Position numbers and translations under genes: made by a program. A model generated the notes under the pieces. It had not been told where the DNA came from. It ran no database searches and worked only from the letters and a program-made list of their open reading frames with translations. Below are positions 1 to 12,311 of a DNA stretch of 64,000 bases, one piece after another. Within the stretch, counting starts at the first letter, position 1. Each line of letters opens with the position of its first letter. Source of the stretch: Nipponacmea schrenckii (lineage: Eukaryota; Mollusca; Gastropoda; Lottiidae); assembly GCA_030562195.1 (NCBI GenBank), contig JAUJPP010000005.1, positions 372,001 through 436,000 on the forward strand, written 5' to 3'.

Positions 1-130
1 TAACGGCTATTATCCCTTTAATAAATGAAAAAATGTTCTTGCATTTATTTTTAATGCGATATTACTAGAGCTTTTTTAAAAGATGAAAAGGTTAAAAACC
101 GGGTTGTTCGGACTAAACACTGCGCAACTT

Positions 131-238
131 GACCTAGTTAATATCCATCGAACTCGACCTAGTTAATATCCATCGAACTCGACCTAGTTAATATCCATCG
201 AACTCGACCTAGTTAATATCCATCGAACTCGACCTAGT
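131..238. repeat. 25-bp tandem repeat, about 4.3 copies
   Basis: Four consecutive near-identical 25-bp units beginning GACCTAGTTAATATCCATCG, plus a partial fifth, are read directly. The flanks (1-130 and 239-577) are AT-rich with no recognisable gene or element. Confidence 0.95.
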
Positions 239-577
239 TTCAGTGTCCGTATTTTTTATTTCAAGAATCATGGCTAATAAAAACATCTAAAAATAACTGA
301 ATAGGCCGAAAGGGCAAAGTTGGATGTTTAGAACTGTTTTTGAGGTCAAGTAATGATTTGTAATGATTGGATCTTGATGAAACTTTGGAAATTTCTTCGT
401 AAGACCATGTAGAAGGCAAAATCCAGAAAACCACGTGTTTCGGTTGAAAAATTGCCATATGGCTTAATGATAAGAAATTGGAAAAAAAAAGAAATTAGAC
501 TTGAAAACGCGTTTGATTACATATTCTGTTTTAAAAATAGGGGCACTTAATATTGTTCAATCTTGCTCAAACTTAAT

Positions 578-1256
578 GAAACAACTCAAGACAACCTGAA
601 TAACCACCATATTGAAACAACTCAAGACAACCTGAATAACCACCATATTGAAACAACTCAAGACAACCTGAATAACCACCATATTGAAACAACTCAAGAC
701 AACCTGAATAACCACCATATTGAAAAAACTCAAGACAACCTGAATAACCATAATGTAACAACTCAAGACAACCTGAATAACCACCATATTGAAACAACTC
801 AAGACAACCTGAATAACCACCATATTGAAACAACTCAAGACAACCTGAATAACCACCATATTGAAACAACTCAAGACAACCTGAATAACCACCATATTGA
901 AACAACTCAAGACAACCTGAATAACCACCATATTGAAACAACTCAAGCCAACCTGAATAACCACCATATTGAAACAACTCAAGACAACCTGAATAACCAC
1001 CATATTGAAACAACTCAAGACAACCTGAATAACCATAATGTAACAACTCAAGACAACCTGAATAACCACCATATTGAAACAACTCAAGACAACCTGAATA
1101 ACCACCATATTGAAACAACTCAAGACAACCTGAATAACCACCATATTGAAACAACTCAAGACAACCTGAATAACCACCATATTGAAACAACTCAAGACAA
1201 TCTGAATAACCACCATATTGAAAAAACTCAAGACAACCTGAATAACCACCATATTG
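578..1256. repeat. 36-bp minisatellite, about 19 copies, open in several frames
   Basis: The unit starts GAAACAACTCAAGACAACCT and ends CACCATATT, 36 bp in all. Two units are 33-bp variants carrying CATAATGTAACAA, and one has a GACAAC to GCCAAC change. All unit lengths are multiples of three, so the array stays open on + (12-residue period ETTQDNLNNHHI) and in two - frames. No promoter, splice or homology evidence supports coding. The simplest reading is a noncoding minisatellite whose openness is a by-product of its period. Confidence 0.93.
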
Positions 1257-1382
1257 AATTTTATCGAAAACTGAAGATGTCCAAACTTTTAGAATACATA
1301 ATCGTTTTTTTAAATTAAGGCTGTAATAAAGGTCTTCGTCAGGAGACGTAAACTAATGAAAACTGAGATCTGAACTGAGGGA

Positions 1383-1665
1383 CACGAATGAAATTTTGTT
1401 CAGCTGGGAGCTCCGGTGTGCAGTAGCCTTTAGGTGAATTTCATTCGTGGTCAAAATTATCAAACACGACAGATAATTTTCCTCGAATAAAAAAAACCTT
1501 ACGTAAATTCCCCGCACACGAGAGCTACGAGCTGAGCTGAGCTGAGAGGCACGAATTAAGTTTAGCTCAGCTGGGAGCTCTCGTGTGCGTAGCCCTTAGG
1601 AATTTTATTCGTGGTCAAAATTATCAAACACGACAGATAATTTTCCTCGAATAAAAAAAACCTTA
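1383..1665. repeat. Duplicated hairpin repeat (two ~120-bp copies)
   Basis: Copies at 1383-1500 and 1550-1665 share an internal AGCTGGGAGCTC and the 3' portion CACGACAGATAATTTTCCTC. In each copy CACGAAT near the start is the inverse of ATTCGTG about 50 bp later, giving a foldback. GAGCT(GAGCT)n precedes the second copy. Probably a small foldback or MITE-derived repeat; the family is not recognised. Confidence 0.75.
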
Positions 1666-1685
1666 GTTTTTGGAAAATACAGCTA

Positions 1686-2185
1686 NNNNNNNNNNNNNNN
1701 NNNNNNNNNNNNNNNNNNNNNNNNNNNNNNNNNNNNNNNNNNNNNNNNNNNNNNNNNNNNNNNNNNNNNNNNNNNNNNNNNNNNNNNNNNNNNNNNNNNN
1801 NNNNNNNNNNNNNNNNNNNNNNNNNNNNNNNNNNNNNNNNNNNNNNNNNNNNNNNNNNNNNNNNNNNNNNNNNNNNNNNNNNNNNNNNNNNNNNNNNNNN
1901 NNNNNNNNNNNNNNNNNNNNNNNNNNNNNNNNNNNNNNNNNNNNNNNNNNNNNNNNNNNNNNNNNNNNNNNNNNNNNNNNNNNNNNNNNNNNNNNNNNNN
2001 NNNNNNNNNNNNNNNNNNNNNNNNNNNNNNNNNNNNNNNNNNNNNNNNNNNNNNNNNNNNNNNNNNNNNNNNNNNNNNNNNNNNNNNNNNNNNNNNNNNN
2101 NNNNNNNNNNNNNNNNNNNNNNNNNNNNNNNNNNNNNNNNNNNNNNNNNNNNNNNNNNNNNNNNNNNNNNNNNNNNNNNNNNNNN
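1686..2185. other. Assembly gap (500 N)
   Basis: An unbroken run of exactly 500 N, a typical placeholder length. The segmental repeat at 2186 begins at its right edge. Confidence 0.99.
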
Positions 2186-2778
2186 ATCCAGGTTTCAAAA
2201 TGTATAGTGTTCAATGTTACGTCCAATTAAAACTTAAAGTTTATCTTCAAATCCTTACTTTCAAATGAAAAAGATAATTAATTATTCATTAGGGTGAAAT
2301 CTGTGAGCATCGATTAAAGTTGTATTTCAAATCTTGTCAAATAAGCTTACCAATTGATAAATTAGGCTTTTTTTCATTGTTATTTCGTGCATTCATAATT
2401 TATTTAACGTTATGTGGACACAGGAAGGTCCATCTGTGTTTTATGGATAGTTCTGGTAGATGTTAGCTAGGTATTTCCTACGTAATTAGGCCGATTATGA
2501 GTTAATTCGGGAATTATTAGACAAACTGACAAAGTTTTCCCATTAATTAGAACATCTTTACTTCTTATTCATATAAGTATTAAAGAATCAACCAATGAAA
2601 CTTTTTTCGATACAACAGGTGCTGCCATATTGGTTGGTTCATTGTTATTGACACATAGTCTGAATATGGATGATTCTTGTAGTAAAGGGCTTAAACGTTC
2701 TGATTTCAGGTTTGTTTGTAAATAAAACTCTAGTAAGTTTATAGTGAGCTGTTTTTTTGTTAATCTGTATTTTAAGTT

Positions 2779-2891
2779 GGTTAATGGATCTCAAGTTTGT
2801 CAATGCGTCTAATAATGACCGTATAACTCGGACCTTCGGTCCTCGTCAACGGTCATTATTAGACTTATTGACAAACTTTCGACCATTAACC
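2779..2891. repeat. Long palindrome, copy A
   Basis: GGTTAATGG at the left is the inverse of CCATTAACC at the right. Inside, AGTTTGTCAAT and GTCTAATAATGACCGT pair with ACGGTCATTATTAGAC and ATTGACAAACT around a short ACCTTCGGT loop. A foldback element or cruciform-prone site; the second copy is at 9336-9445. Confidence 0.85.
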
Positions 2892-2958
2892 TATACATAT
2901 TAGAGATGAATTTGATGAATGATCTATAAAATAAAAGTGTATCGAAATGAATATCAAC

Positions 2959-3392
2959 ACAAGTATCTTATCTCTCTCTGTGTAATAAAACAAGTATCTT
3001 ATCTCTCTCTGTGTAATAAAACAAGTATCTTATCTCTCTCTGTGTAATAAAACAAGTATCTTATCTCTCTCTGTGTAATAAAACAAGTATCTTATCTCTC
3101 TCTGTGTAATAAAACAAGTATCTTATCTCTCTCTGTGTAATAAAACAAGTATCTTATCTCTCTCTGTGTAATAAAACAAGTATCTTATCTCTCTCTGTGT
3201 AATAAAACAAGTATCTTATCTCTCTCTGTGTAATAAAACAAGTATCTTATCTCTCTCTGTGTAATAAAACAAGTATCTTATCTCTCTCTGTGTAATAAAA
3301 CAAGTATCTTATCTCTCTCTGTGTAATAAAACAAGTATCTTATCTCTCTCTGTGTAATAAAACAAGTATCTTATCTCTCTCTGTGTAATAAA
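2959..3392. repeat. 31-bp minisatellite, 14 copies
   Basis: Perfect units beginning ACAAGTATCTTATCTCTCTC, period 31 bp, with no spacers. The homologous array at 9520-9891 has 12 units. Confidence 0.96.
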
Positions 3393-3657
3393 ACACGTCA
3401 ATTTTTTAGTTGACTGGCATATTTAACATGCAACCTTTGGTGAAACAATGCCAAATATTTTTTTTATCTAAAATTGTTTCATTGATACTGATAGAGGAAC
3501 TTATAAACTCAATCTCTTCAGATATACAGTCTTTATAACATCATTCCTATTTTTCAGACCAATATTTTATATTATTGACGACTCAGATACAGACTATAAA
3601 ATCAGCTATGAAATACACCTTAATATTAATGATGGAGTTGAAAATTACTCCCTTTTT

Positions 3658-5373
3658 AAACGCCCATATATATTGATGATATCTCGGTCAAGTTCGAAAA
3701 TGGAAATTATCGCATGAACGGTTTTTATACACCAACATGAAAATGTGGACGTATATTGCCGTCGCCCCTGTCCGTCCGTCCGTCCGTCCGTCGGTCCGTC
3801 CGTCCACATTTGTTGTATCCACGATAGAGGCTACAGTTTTTATCCGATCTTAATGAAACTTGGTATACATGTATATATTAAGGATATCTCGGTGATCTTC
3901 GAAAATGGAAATTTTCGCATGAACAGTTTTTGAGTTATTGCCCTTGACTTAGTAAAAACGCGTCAAATTTGGATTGTATCCACAATAGAAACTACAGTTT
4001 TTATCCGATCTTAATTAAACTTGGTATACATGTATATATTGATGATATCTCGGTCAAGTTCGAAAATGGAAATTATCGAATGAACGGATTTTGAGTTATT
4101 GCCCTTGACTTAGTAAAAACGCGTCAAATTTGGGTTGTAAACTTGGTATGCATGTATGGAAATTATCGAATGAACGAATTTTGAGTTATTGCCCTGGCTT
4201 AGTAAAAGCAATATGGATGTGATGTATACTACCGTTGCCCCTGTCCATCTGTCGGTCTGCCCTTGACCGTCTGTCCTTGACATAGTTAAAACAATATGAA
4301 TGTATATTAGGTCCGTGCGTCCGTCCGTCCGTCCGTCCGTCCGTCCGTCCCTCCCTCCCTCCCTCCCTCTGTCCGTACATCAGTCCGCCCCTCTGTCCGT
4401 CCTTCCCTCTGTCTGTACTTGACTTAGTAATTACCCATCAATTTCGGCTTGTTTGGATGTATATTACGGTTGCCCCTATCTCTGTCAGTCTACACTTGAC
4501 GTACCAAAAACAAATCAATTTCGGCTTGTAGCTATGATAGAAGCTTGTCTAAGATCATTGCTGATTTGCTGTGGAGTTTCAATTCATACAGTCTTTTATG
4601 CTTCAAAAATCAAGAATTTACTGGTGTTTTTTCTCTCTACAGGTAAAGTTCACTTTATTTAGATCTAAATTCTATTTCAAAATGTTTATTTGTCATCTAT
4701 GTTCATGTTGATATTTCTTTTTAGAAAAGAAATAAATCAATTTTACAAGTCAGTATCTTAAGAATTCTATGAACCTTAAATATAGTTATAGCCTCCTCTG
4801 CCTTGCCGAGCTGTGTGGTAGGCAGAAAATAGAAATCCATTGAATGGTCTTACAGGGAGTAGCGCCCCTGCCTTGCCGAGCTGTGCGATAGACAGAAGAC
4901 ATATTATCTTGAAATATTAAAATACAATGTATCTTAAATATCTGCAAGATAATATTCCTTTAATGGTCTCAGGGATTAGCGCCCCTGCCTTGCTGTGTGG
5001 TAGGCACGTTTTATGACGTCAGTAGAGGGAAATAGCATAGATTATAGTATGAATGCATCTAAGGTACTACAATTAATGAAGGTAAGCCAATATAATGTTC
5101 TTAACTAACTTCAACTTGCCTATATTGAATGCTATTCAAATGATTTATTGAAATATAAGCTTATATACTGTTGGTTATTTAAACAAAGTTACTGTGTGAT
5201 ATTGATAAAATTGAATATCAAATATATACAAGATCAAAGTTGCTAATACATACAGCTATTAGTTCATTACATTCTTGAATGAATTAACAAAATAATGCGT
5301 CATAAAAAAATGTTTCATTTACATTAACAAAGCTACCAGGTACGTTACCTTGCCTGGCAAGCCCTGGTTAATC
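3658..5373 (+). mobile_element. CGCCCAC-type element with ~161-bp units (copy A)
   Basis: Starts at AACGCCCATAT and contains degenerate units with GAGTTATTGCCCTTGACTTA, CTACAGTTTTTATCCGATCT and a second GTGGACGTATATTGCC start at about 3746. It carries (GTCC)n runs at about 3768-3804 and 4318-4360, and seems to end in TTACCTTGCCTGGCAAGC, a small palindrome shared with other copies. Bivalve genomes are known to hold non-autonomous elements of this architecture (pearl/Helentron-like elements with ~160-bp satellites). Assignment to one of them is inference, and internal ends are uncertain. Confidence 0.6.
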
Positions 5374-5407
5374 ATGAAGTAAAGATATCATCAATTGGTC
5401 AAAAAAT

Positions 5408-5566
5408 AGACGAAATGTAAGTATTTTTTAGTAACCATATTTTCAATTAACATGTTGATGTTAAAGTTTGATATCTTTCGAGAAATATCATTTGAAACCT
5501 GCTGAGATATATTTCCCAATGATCATCAACATGTTAATTGAAAATATGGTAACTTACATTTCATCT
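5408..5566. repeat. Foldback repeat, copy A
   Basis: AGACGAAATGTAA plus GTAACCATATTTTCAATTAA on the left is inverted on the right as TTAATTGAAAATATGGTAAC plus TTACATTTCATCT, around a ~70-bp spacer. MITE-like foldback. The second copy is at 11883-12041. Confidence 0.85.
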
Positions 5567-5724
5567 TTAATTTTATATCACATACTCCTGAGTCCAACTT
5601 TGTTATGTAAAGTCGAACGCTTTTTGAATAATAGTGGCCCAACTTTGTTCTGATCCGAATCGTCTCTTTAAAAGTCACGCGTCACAAGTTTGCACGTACG
5701 AGTTGCTTGTTTGAAGGCGAAGAC

Positions 5725-6868
5725 TTCAGGGTAACAGTCTTGTACTTATTTTCCAGCCGACATATTGACAATTCGACAGACCTCCCCTTTTTGACGTCAC
5801 AACCAATCCGAACGCGTGAATTCAATAAACCCGCGAATTGTAGTCTCTGTCAACCAGACTAATTACTATTACATAGATATCAGAAGGACTGGATTGTCGA
5901 GTCTAAAATTTAATAAATTATGTCGATCTTGTCACTTGTACCGCTTAAATTTCTTTCTTTTTATATTTCACGAAGGTTTGTGTTTGTGTTATTATATTAT
6001 CAAAGTATGCAGTGCATTCGTCAAACAATGTTATTATGACATGTAAAATAGTGAGAATCAATATCTTGACGACAGTCTTATCGACTGACTTTCCAAAGAA
6101 AATCTCCGATTAAGTAGGTCAAATTCTGAAATGGATGTCCTACCCTACATTATGTTGGAAGGCCATATCCTCATATCGACAAAATATTTAAATACCGGTA
6201 GCCCTAATAAAGGTTTTATCTTACTAGAATTTATTTGATTCGTCCCGATATCAATAGCCTAAATCAGATATCGCTTGTAAACGTTGGCTTTATTAGACCT
6301 AAGTTTTATTTAGTTTTAACTTCAGAACACTTGACATCTGCCGACGACCGGCTTGAAATTGTGAATGTATCTTTTATAATAGAAGCAAACCTTTTGTGAA
6401 AGTCGTGCATCAATTAATAATTTCTGCGATAAATTTCCTGGTAAACTAGCATGACTTACTGCTAATCGCCATCATGTTATTTCTGTAACGTTTGTTAGAT
6501 ATGGTGTCATTAAAATATTTGGCATGTGGGTTATTGGGGACTTAAAGTTGATCTGATCTGATTTTTGTGTTGTAGGATACTTTTTACCGAGATATATAGT
6601 TAAACGTAGAAAAATCTTTAACATATGTATCTGTAGTATGGCTGCCATTTGGGCGTATTTCAATGCATTACATTGCTATCTTTAGTCAACTGGGTTTTAA
6701 TTGTTTCATCTTTACTGTTGACTTTTATTTCTTTTTCTTAGTATTATACATCATATTTTCGAAAACAATTATCGAAATTGGCTTTTCTTGCAATTGCGTA
6801 TTTGTACATGTGAAACCGACACGCAGGGTGACACGAGTTTGAACCGAGTGTGCACGAAATAACATTGA
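5725..6868. other. No recognisable feature
   Basis: AT-rich sequence between duplication copy A and the next repeat element. The longest open frames are under 80 codons, with no recognised motif. It lies outside the duplicated segment. Confidence 0.6.
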
Positions 6869-8103
6869 TTTTTATACGCCCACGTTATAATGTCCGTCCG
6901 TCCACAAGTGCTTGTGAACGCATTAGAGGCTACAGTTTTTGTCGGATTTGAATGAAACTTGCTGTGATCATTTATATTGATGAGATCTCGGACAAGTTCG
7001 AAATTGGCAATTTTTCGACGAACGGTTTTTGAGTTATTGCACTTGACTTAGTCAAAACGCGTCAAAATTGGCTTGTGAACGCGATAGAGACTACAGTTTT
7101 GATCGGATGTAAATGAAACTTTCTGTGATCATTAATATTGATAAGATCTTGGATAAGTTCGAAATTGGCGATTTTTCGATGAACGTTTTTGGGTTATTGC
7201 ACTTGACTTAGCCAAAACGGGTCAAAATTGGCTTGTGAACGCGATAGAGACTACAGTTTTCATCAGATTTGAATGAAACTTGCTGTGATCATTTATATTG
7301 ATGAGATCTTGGACAAGTTAGAAATTGGCGATTTTTCGATGAATGGTTTATGAGTTATTGCACTTGACTTAGTCAAAACGGGTCAAAATTGGCTTGTGAA
7401 CGCGATAGAGACTACAGTTTTCATCAGATTTGAATGAAACTTGCTGTGATCATTTATATTGATGAGATCCTGGACAAGTTAGAAATTGGCGATTTTTCGA
7501 TGAATGGTTTATGAGTTATTGCACTTGACTTAGTCAAAACGGGTCAAAATTGGCTTGTGAACGCGATAGAGACTACAGTTTTCATCAGATTTGAATGAAA
7601 CTTGCTGTGATCATTTATATTGATGAGATCTTGGACAAGTTAGAAATTGGCGATTTTTCGATGAATGGTTTATGAGTTATTGCACTTGACTTAGCCAAAA
7701 CGGGTCAAAATTGGCTTGTGAATGCGATAGAGATCACAATTTCCATTTGGTTTGAATGAAATTTGGTGTTGTCATTTATATTGATGAAATCGTGACGATT
7801 TTTGGGTGAACGTTTTTTGAGTTATTGGCCTTGACTAAGTCAAATTGCGTCGAAAAAATTGCGTCGAAATAGACTTGTGAATACGATAGAGACAACAGTT
7901 TTCATCTGATTGGAATGAAATTTAGTGTGATCATTGAAGTTGATGTCATCTTGGTCAAGATCGAAATTGACATTTCGATATACTGTTTTTGAGTTATTGC
8001 ACTTGACTTGGATTAGACCTAAATAATCTTAGAATTTTTGCCTGTGTTAAAACAGAAAATATATTTTAAAGTGGGCGTATCTTGCTAGGCAACCACTTGT
8101 TAA
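6869..8103 (+). mobile_element. CGCCCAC-type element with ~161-bp tandem units
   Basis: Begins TTTTTATACGCCCACG and ends GTGGGCGTATCTTGCTAGGC, so the ends are short inverted repeats. Between them are about seven units spaced 160-161 bp, read from successive GAGTTATTGCACTTGACTTA landmarks at 7031, 7191, 7352, 7513 and 7674. The units diverge towards the right end. There is no coding capacity. Likely a non-autonomous element; its mobiliser is not visible here. Confidence 0.75.
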
Positions 8104-8743
8104 TGTTTATTTTCAATTTAAAAAATCAACAGCCATCAGCATAGAATCTTCTGATACCAAATGAGCAATAACACACATTTTCAGGTAAATAGGTCAATTA
8201 AATAACTTGCGCTTGTGTTGTTTCTGCATTTCGGGGCATGTTTGTTTTGTTTGCGAATCCGCCATTTTGATTACAGTGTTATGGATGGCTGATAACTTTG
8301 TTCAATTGTGCTTCTATCTCAATGTATTTTGATAAAATAAGCTTCGACTGTTCCGGTTGAAATTATGTGGGAATATGTACAAGTAAGTTTCTTACAAATA
8401 CAAAATCAAAATCATCACAAGTCTACAAGTAATGTTTCAAATAACAATTTCATTTCATAAATTATTACATTCTATTATAGTGATTCTGTTCAGTTTTAAG
8501 ACAATTCCTTAGAGGGAATAAACACTTCTGTAGACCATGTTTGAGAATTTCGGTTCAATTCACACAAGAGTTAGTTTACCTTTTAAGACCATGAATATTA
8601 TCATGTTATATTCAAACTTAAAATACAGATGTGATGTCACCCTTTGTTTTTTGCGTACCAATATCCAACATTGCCCATAACGAATGGGGATTAGTCTGAT
8701 AACTACTCACATTAAATTCACTCATACTTTATGCAGAGAACTA
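8104..8743. other. No recognisable feature
   Basis: AT-rich stretch between the CGCCCAC-type element and duplication copy B. No open frame of note, repeat or motif was recognised. Confidence 0.6.
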
Positions 8744-9335
8744 ATCCAGGTTTCAAAATGTATAGTGTTCAATGTTACGTCCAATTAAAACTTAAAGTTT
8801 ATCTTCAAATCCTTACTTTCAAATGAAAAAGATAATTAATTATTCATTAGGGTGAAATCTGTGAGCATCGATTAAAGTTGTATTCAAATCTTGTCAAATA
8901 AGCTTACCAATTGATAAATTAGGCTTTTTTTCATTGTTATTTCGTGCATTCATAATTTATTTAACGTTATGTGGACACAGGAAGGTCCATCTGTGTTTTA
9001 TGGATAGTTCTGGTAGATGTTAGCTAGGTATTTCCTACGTAATTAGGCCGATTATGAGTTAATTCGGGAATTATTAGACAAACTGACAAAGTTTTCCCAT
9101 TAATTAGAACATCTTTACTTCTTATTCATATAAGTATTAAAGAATCAACCAATGAAACTTTTTTCGATACAACAGGTGCTGCCATATTGGTTGGTTCATT
9201 GTTATTGACACATAGTCTGAATATGGATGATTCTTGTAGTAAAGGGCTTAAACGTTCTGATTTCAGGTTTGTTTGTAAATAAAACTCTAGTAAGTTTATA
9301 GTGAGCTGTTTTTTTGTTAATCTGTATTTTAAGTT

Positions 9336-9445
9336 GGTTAATGGATCTCAAGTTTGTCAATGCGTCTAATAATGACCGTATAACTCGGACCTTCGGTCCT
9401 CGTCAACGGTCATTAGACTTATTGACAAACTTTCGACCATTAACC
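9336..9445. repeat. Long palindrome, copy B
   Basis: Same inverted repeat as 2779-2891. The right arm has lost three bases (GGTCATTAGAC instead of GGTCATTATTAGAC), so pairing is slightly reduced. Confidence 0.85.
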
Positions 9446-9519
9446 TATACATATTAGAGATGAATTTGATGAATGATCTATAAAATAAAAGTGTATCGAA
9501 ATTCGAAATGAATATCAAC

Positions 9520-9891
9520 ACAAGTATCTTATCTCTCTCTGTCTGATAAAACAAGTATCTTATCTCTCTCTGTGTAATAAAACAAGTATCTTATCTCTCT
9601 CTGTGTAATAAAACAAGTATCTTATCTCTCTCTGTGTAATAAAACAAGTATCTTATCTCTCTCTGTGTAATAAAACAAGTATCTTATCTCTCTCTGTGTA
9701 ATAAAACAAGTATATTATCTCTCTCTGTGTAATAAAACAAGTATCTTATCTCTCTCTGTGTAATAAAACAAGTATCTTATCTCTCTCTGTGTAATAAAAC
9801 AAGTATCTTATCTCTCTCTGTGTAATAAAACAAGTATCTTATCTCTCTCTGTGTAATAAAACAAGTATCTTATCTCTCTCTGTGTAATAAA
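9520..9891. repeat. 31-bp minisatellite, 12 copies
   Basis: Same 31-bp unit as 2959-3392. The first unit is a variant (GTCTGATAAAA) and one has TATATTATC. The array is two units shorter than copy A. Confidence 0.95.
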
Positions 9892-10155
9892 ACACGTCAA
9901 TTTTTTAGTTGACTGGCATATTTAACATGCAACCTTTGGTGAAACAATGCCAAATATTTTTTTATCTAAAATTGTTTCATTGATACTGATAGAGGAACTT
10001 ATAAACTCAATCTCTTCAGATATACAGTCTTTATAACATCATTCCTATTTTTCAGACCAATATTTTATATTATTGACGACTCAGATACAGACTATAAAAT
10101 CAGCTATGAAATACACCTTAATATTAATGATGGAGTTGAAAATTACTCCCTTTTT

Positions 10156-11848
10156 AAACGCCCATATATATTGATGATATCTCGGTCAAGTTCGAAAATG
10201 GAAATTATCGCATGAACGGTTTTTATACACCAACATGAAAATGTGGACGTATATTGCCGTCGCCCCTGTCCGTCCGTCCGTCGGTCCGTCCACATTTGTT
10301 GTATCCACGATAGAGGCTACAGTTTTTATCCGATCTTAATGAAACTTGGTATACATGTATATATTAAGGATATCTCGGTGATCTTCGAAGTTTTTGAGTT
10401 ATTGCCCTTGACTTAGTAAAAACGCGTCAAATTTGGATTGTATCCACAATAGAAACTACAGTTTTTATCCGATCTTAATTAAACTTGGTATACATGTATA
10501 TATTGATGATATCTCGGTCAAGTTCGAAAATGGAAATTATCGAATGAACGGATTTTGAGTTATTGCCCTTGACTTAGTAAAAACGCGTCAAATTTGGGTT
10601 GTAAACTTGGTATGCATGTATGGAAATTATCGAATGAACGAATTTTGAGTTATTGCCCTTGGCTTAGTAAAAGCAATATGGATGTGATGTATACTACCGT
10701 TGCCCCTGTCCATCTGTCGGTCTGCCCTTGACCGTCTGTCCTTGACATAGTTAAAACAATATGAATGTATATTAGGTCCGTGCGTCCGTCCGTCCGTCCG
10801 TCCGTCCGTCCGTCCCTCCCTCCCTCCCTCCCTCTGTCCGTACATCAGTCCGCCCCTCTGTCCGTCCTTCCCTCTGTCTGTACTTGACTTAGTAATTACC
10901 CATCAATTTCGGCTTGTTTGGATGTATATTACGGTTGCCCCTATCTCTGTCAGTCTACACTTGACGTACCAAAAACAAATCAATTTCGGCTTGTAGCTAT
11001 GATAGAAGCTTGTCTAAGATCATTGCTGATTTGCTGTGGAGTTTCAATTCATACAGTCTTTTATGCTTCAAAAATCAAGAATTTACTGGTGTTTTTTCTC
11101 TCTACAGGTAAAGTTCACTTTATTTAGATCTAAATTCTATTTCAAAATGTTTATTTGTCATCTATGTTCATGTTGATATTTCTTTTTAGAAAAGAAATAA
11201 ATCAATTTTACAAGTCAGTATCTTAAGAATTCTATGAACCTTAAATATAGTTATAGCCTCCTCTGCCTTGCCGAGCTGTGTGGTAGGCAGAAAATAGAAT
11301 TCCATTGAATGGTCTTACAGGGATTAGCGCCCCTGCCTTGCCGAGCTGTGCGGTAGACAGAAGACATATTATCTTGAAATATTTTGAAATATTAAAATAC
11401 AATGTATCTTATATATCTGCAAGATAATATTCCTTTAATGGTCTCAGGGATTAGCGCCCCTGCCTTGCTGTGTGGTAGGCACGTTTTATGACGTCAGTAG
11501 AGGGAAATAGCATAGATTATAGTATGAATGCATCTAAGGTACTACAATTAATGAAGGTAAGCCAATATAATGTTCTTAACTAACTTCAACTTGCCTATAT
11601 TGAATGCTATTCAAATGATTTATTGAAATATAAGCTTATATACTGTTGGTTATTTAAACAAAGTTACTGTGTGATATTGATAAAATTGAATATCAAATAT
11701 ATACAAGATCAAAGTTGCTAATACATACAGCTATTAGTTAATTACATTCTTGAATGAATTAACAAAATAATGCGTCATAAAAAAATGTTTCATTTACATT
11801 AACAAAGCTACCAGGTATGTTACCTTGCCTGGCAAGCCCTGGTTAATC
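10156..11848 (+). mobile_element. CGCCCAC-type element with ~161-bp units (copy B)
   Basis: Counterpart of 3658-5373 with fewer GTCC units near 10262-10290 and another GTCC/CTCC run near 10784-10836. Same terminal TTGCCTGGCAAGC palindrome. No coding capacity. Confidence 0.6.
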
Positions 11849-11882
11849 ATGAAGTAAAGATATCATCAATTGGTCAAAAAAT

Positions 11883-12041
11883 AGACGAAATGTAAGTATT
11901 TTTTAGTAACCATATTTTCAATTAACATGTTGATGTTAAAGTTTGATATCTTTCGAGAAATATCATTTGAAACCTGCTGAGATATATTTCCCAATGATCA
12001 TCAACATGTTAATTGAAAATATGGTAACTTACATTTCATCT
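11883..12041. repeat. Foldback repeat, copy B
   Basis: Second copy of the inverted repeat at 5408-5566, arms intact. Confidence 0.85.
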
Positions 12042-12311
12042 TTAATTTTATATCACATACTCCTGAGTCCAACTTTGTTATGTAAAGTCGAACGCTTTTT
12101 GAATAATAGTGGCCCGACTTTGTTCTGATCCGAATCGTCTCTTTAAAAGTCACGCGTCACAAGTTTGCACGTACGAGTTGCTTGTTTGAAGGCGAAGACA
12201 GCGCACATTTTATCTTGATTTTTGTATTTTGAGGTTGACATTGACTCTGTCTATGTGGAATAAGGGCAAAATTTGCAAAAATCTGCACTAATAGGATCTA
12301 GTGAAGGGGGT

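Larger units (their letters stand above)
2186..5724 (+). repeat. Segmental duplication 1, copy A (~3.5 kb)
   Basis: From ATCCAGGTTTCAAAATG through TTGAAGGCGAAGAC this matches 8744-12199 in the same orientation almost base for base. It differs mainly in tandem-repeat copy number (14 versus 12 units of 31 bp) and in small indels. The left end coincides with the gap edge, so the true left boundary is hidden. No gene is seen; 2186-2778, 3393-3657 and 4670-5337 are AT-rich, and the last holds three degenerate copies of a CTGCCTTGCCGAG motif (4798-5000). Confidence 0.93.
8744..12199 (+). repeat. Segmental duplication 1, copy B (~3.5 kb)
   Basis: Direct repeat of 2186-5724. Copy A continues into unique sequence from 5725, while copy B continues into a transposase relic from 12200, so the right boundary is a sharp junction after GGCGAAGAC. 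Small differences include a lost TAT in the palindrome arm (about 9413) and a deletion after ATCTTCGAA (about 10389). Confidence 0.93.

Noticed and set aside
1663..2230. Open frames across the first gap
   Set aside because: They consist almost entirely of undefined bases.
2959..3392. Regular 31-bp repeats resembling a CRISPR array
   Set aside because: Units are contiguous with no spacers, and the context is eukaryotic; this is a minisatellite.
4186..4380. 64-codon frame rich in Gly, Arg and Asp on -
   Set aside because: It is the translation of a GTCC/CTCC microsatellite and is duplicated with it at 10627.
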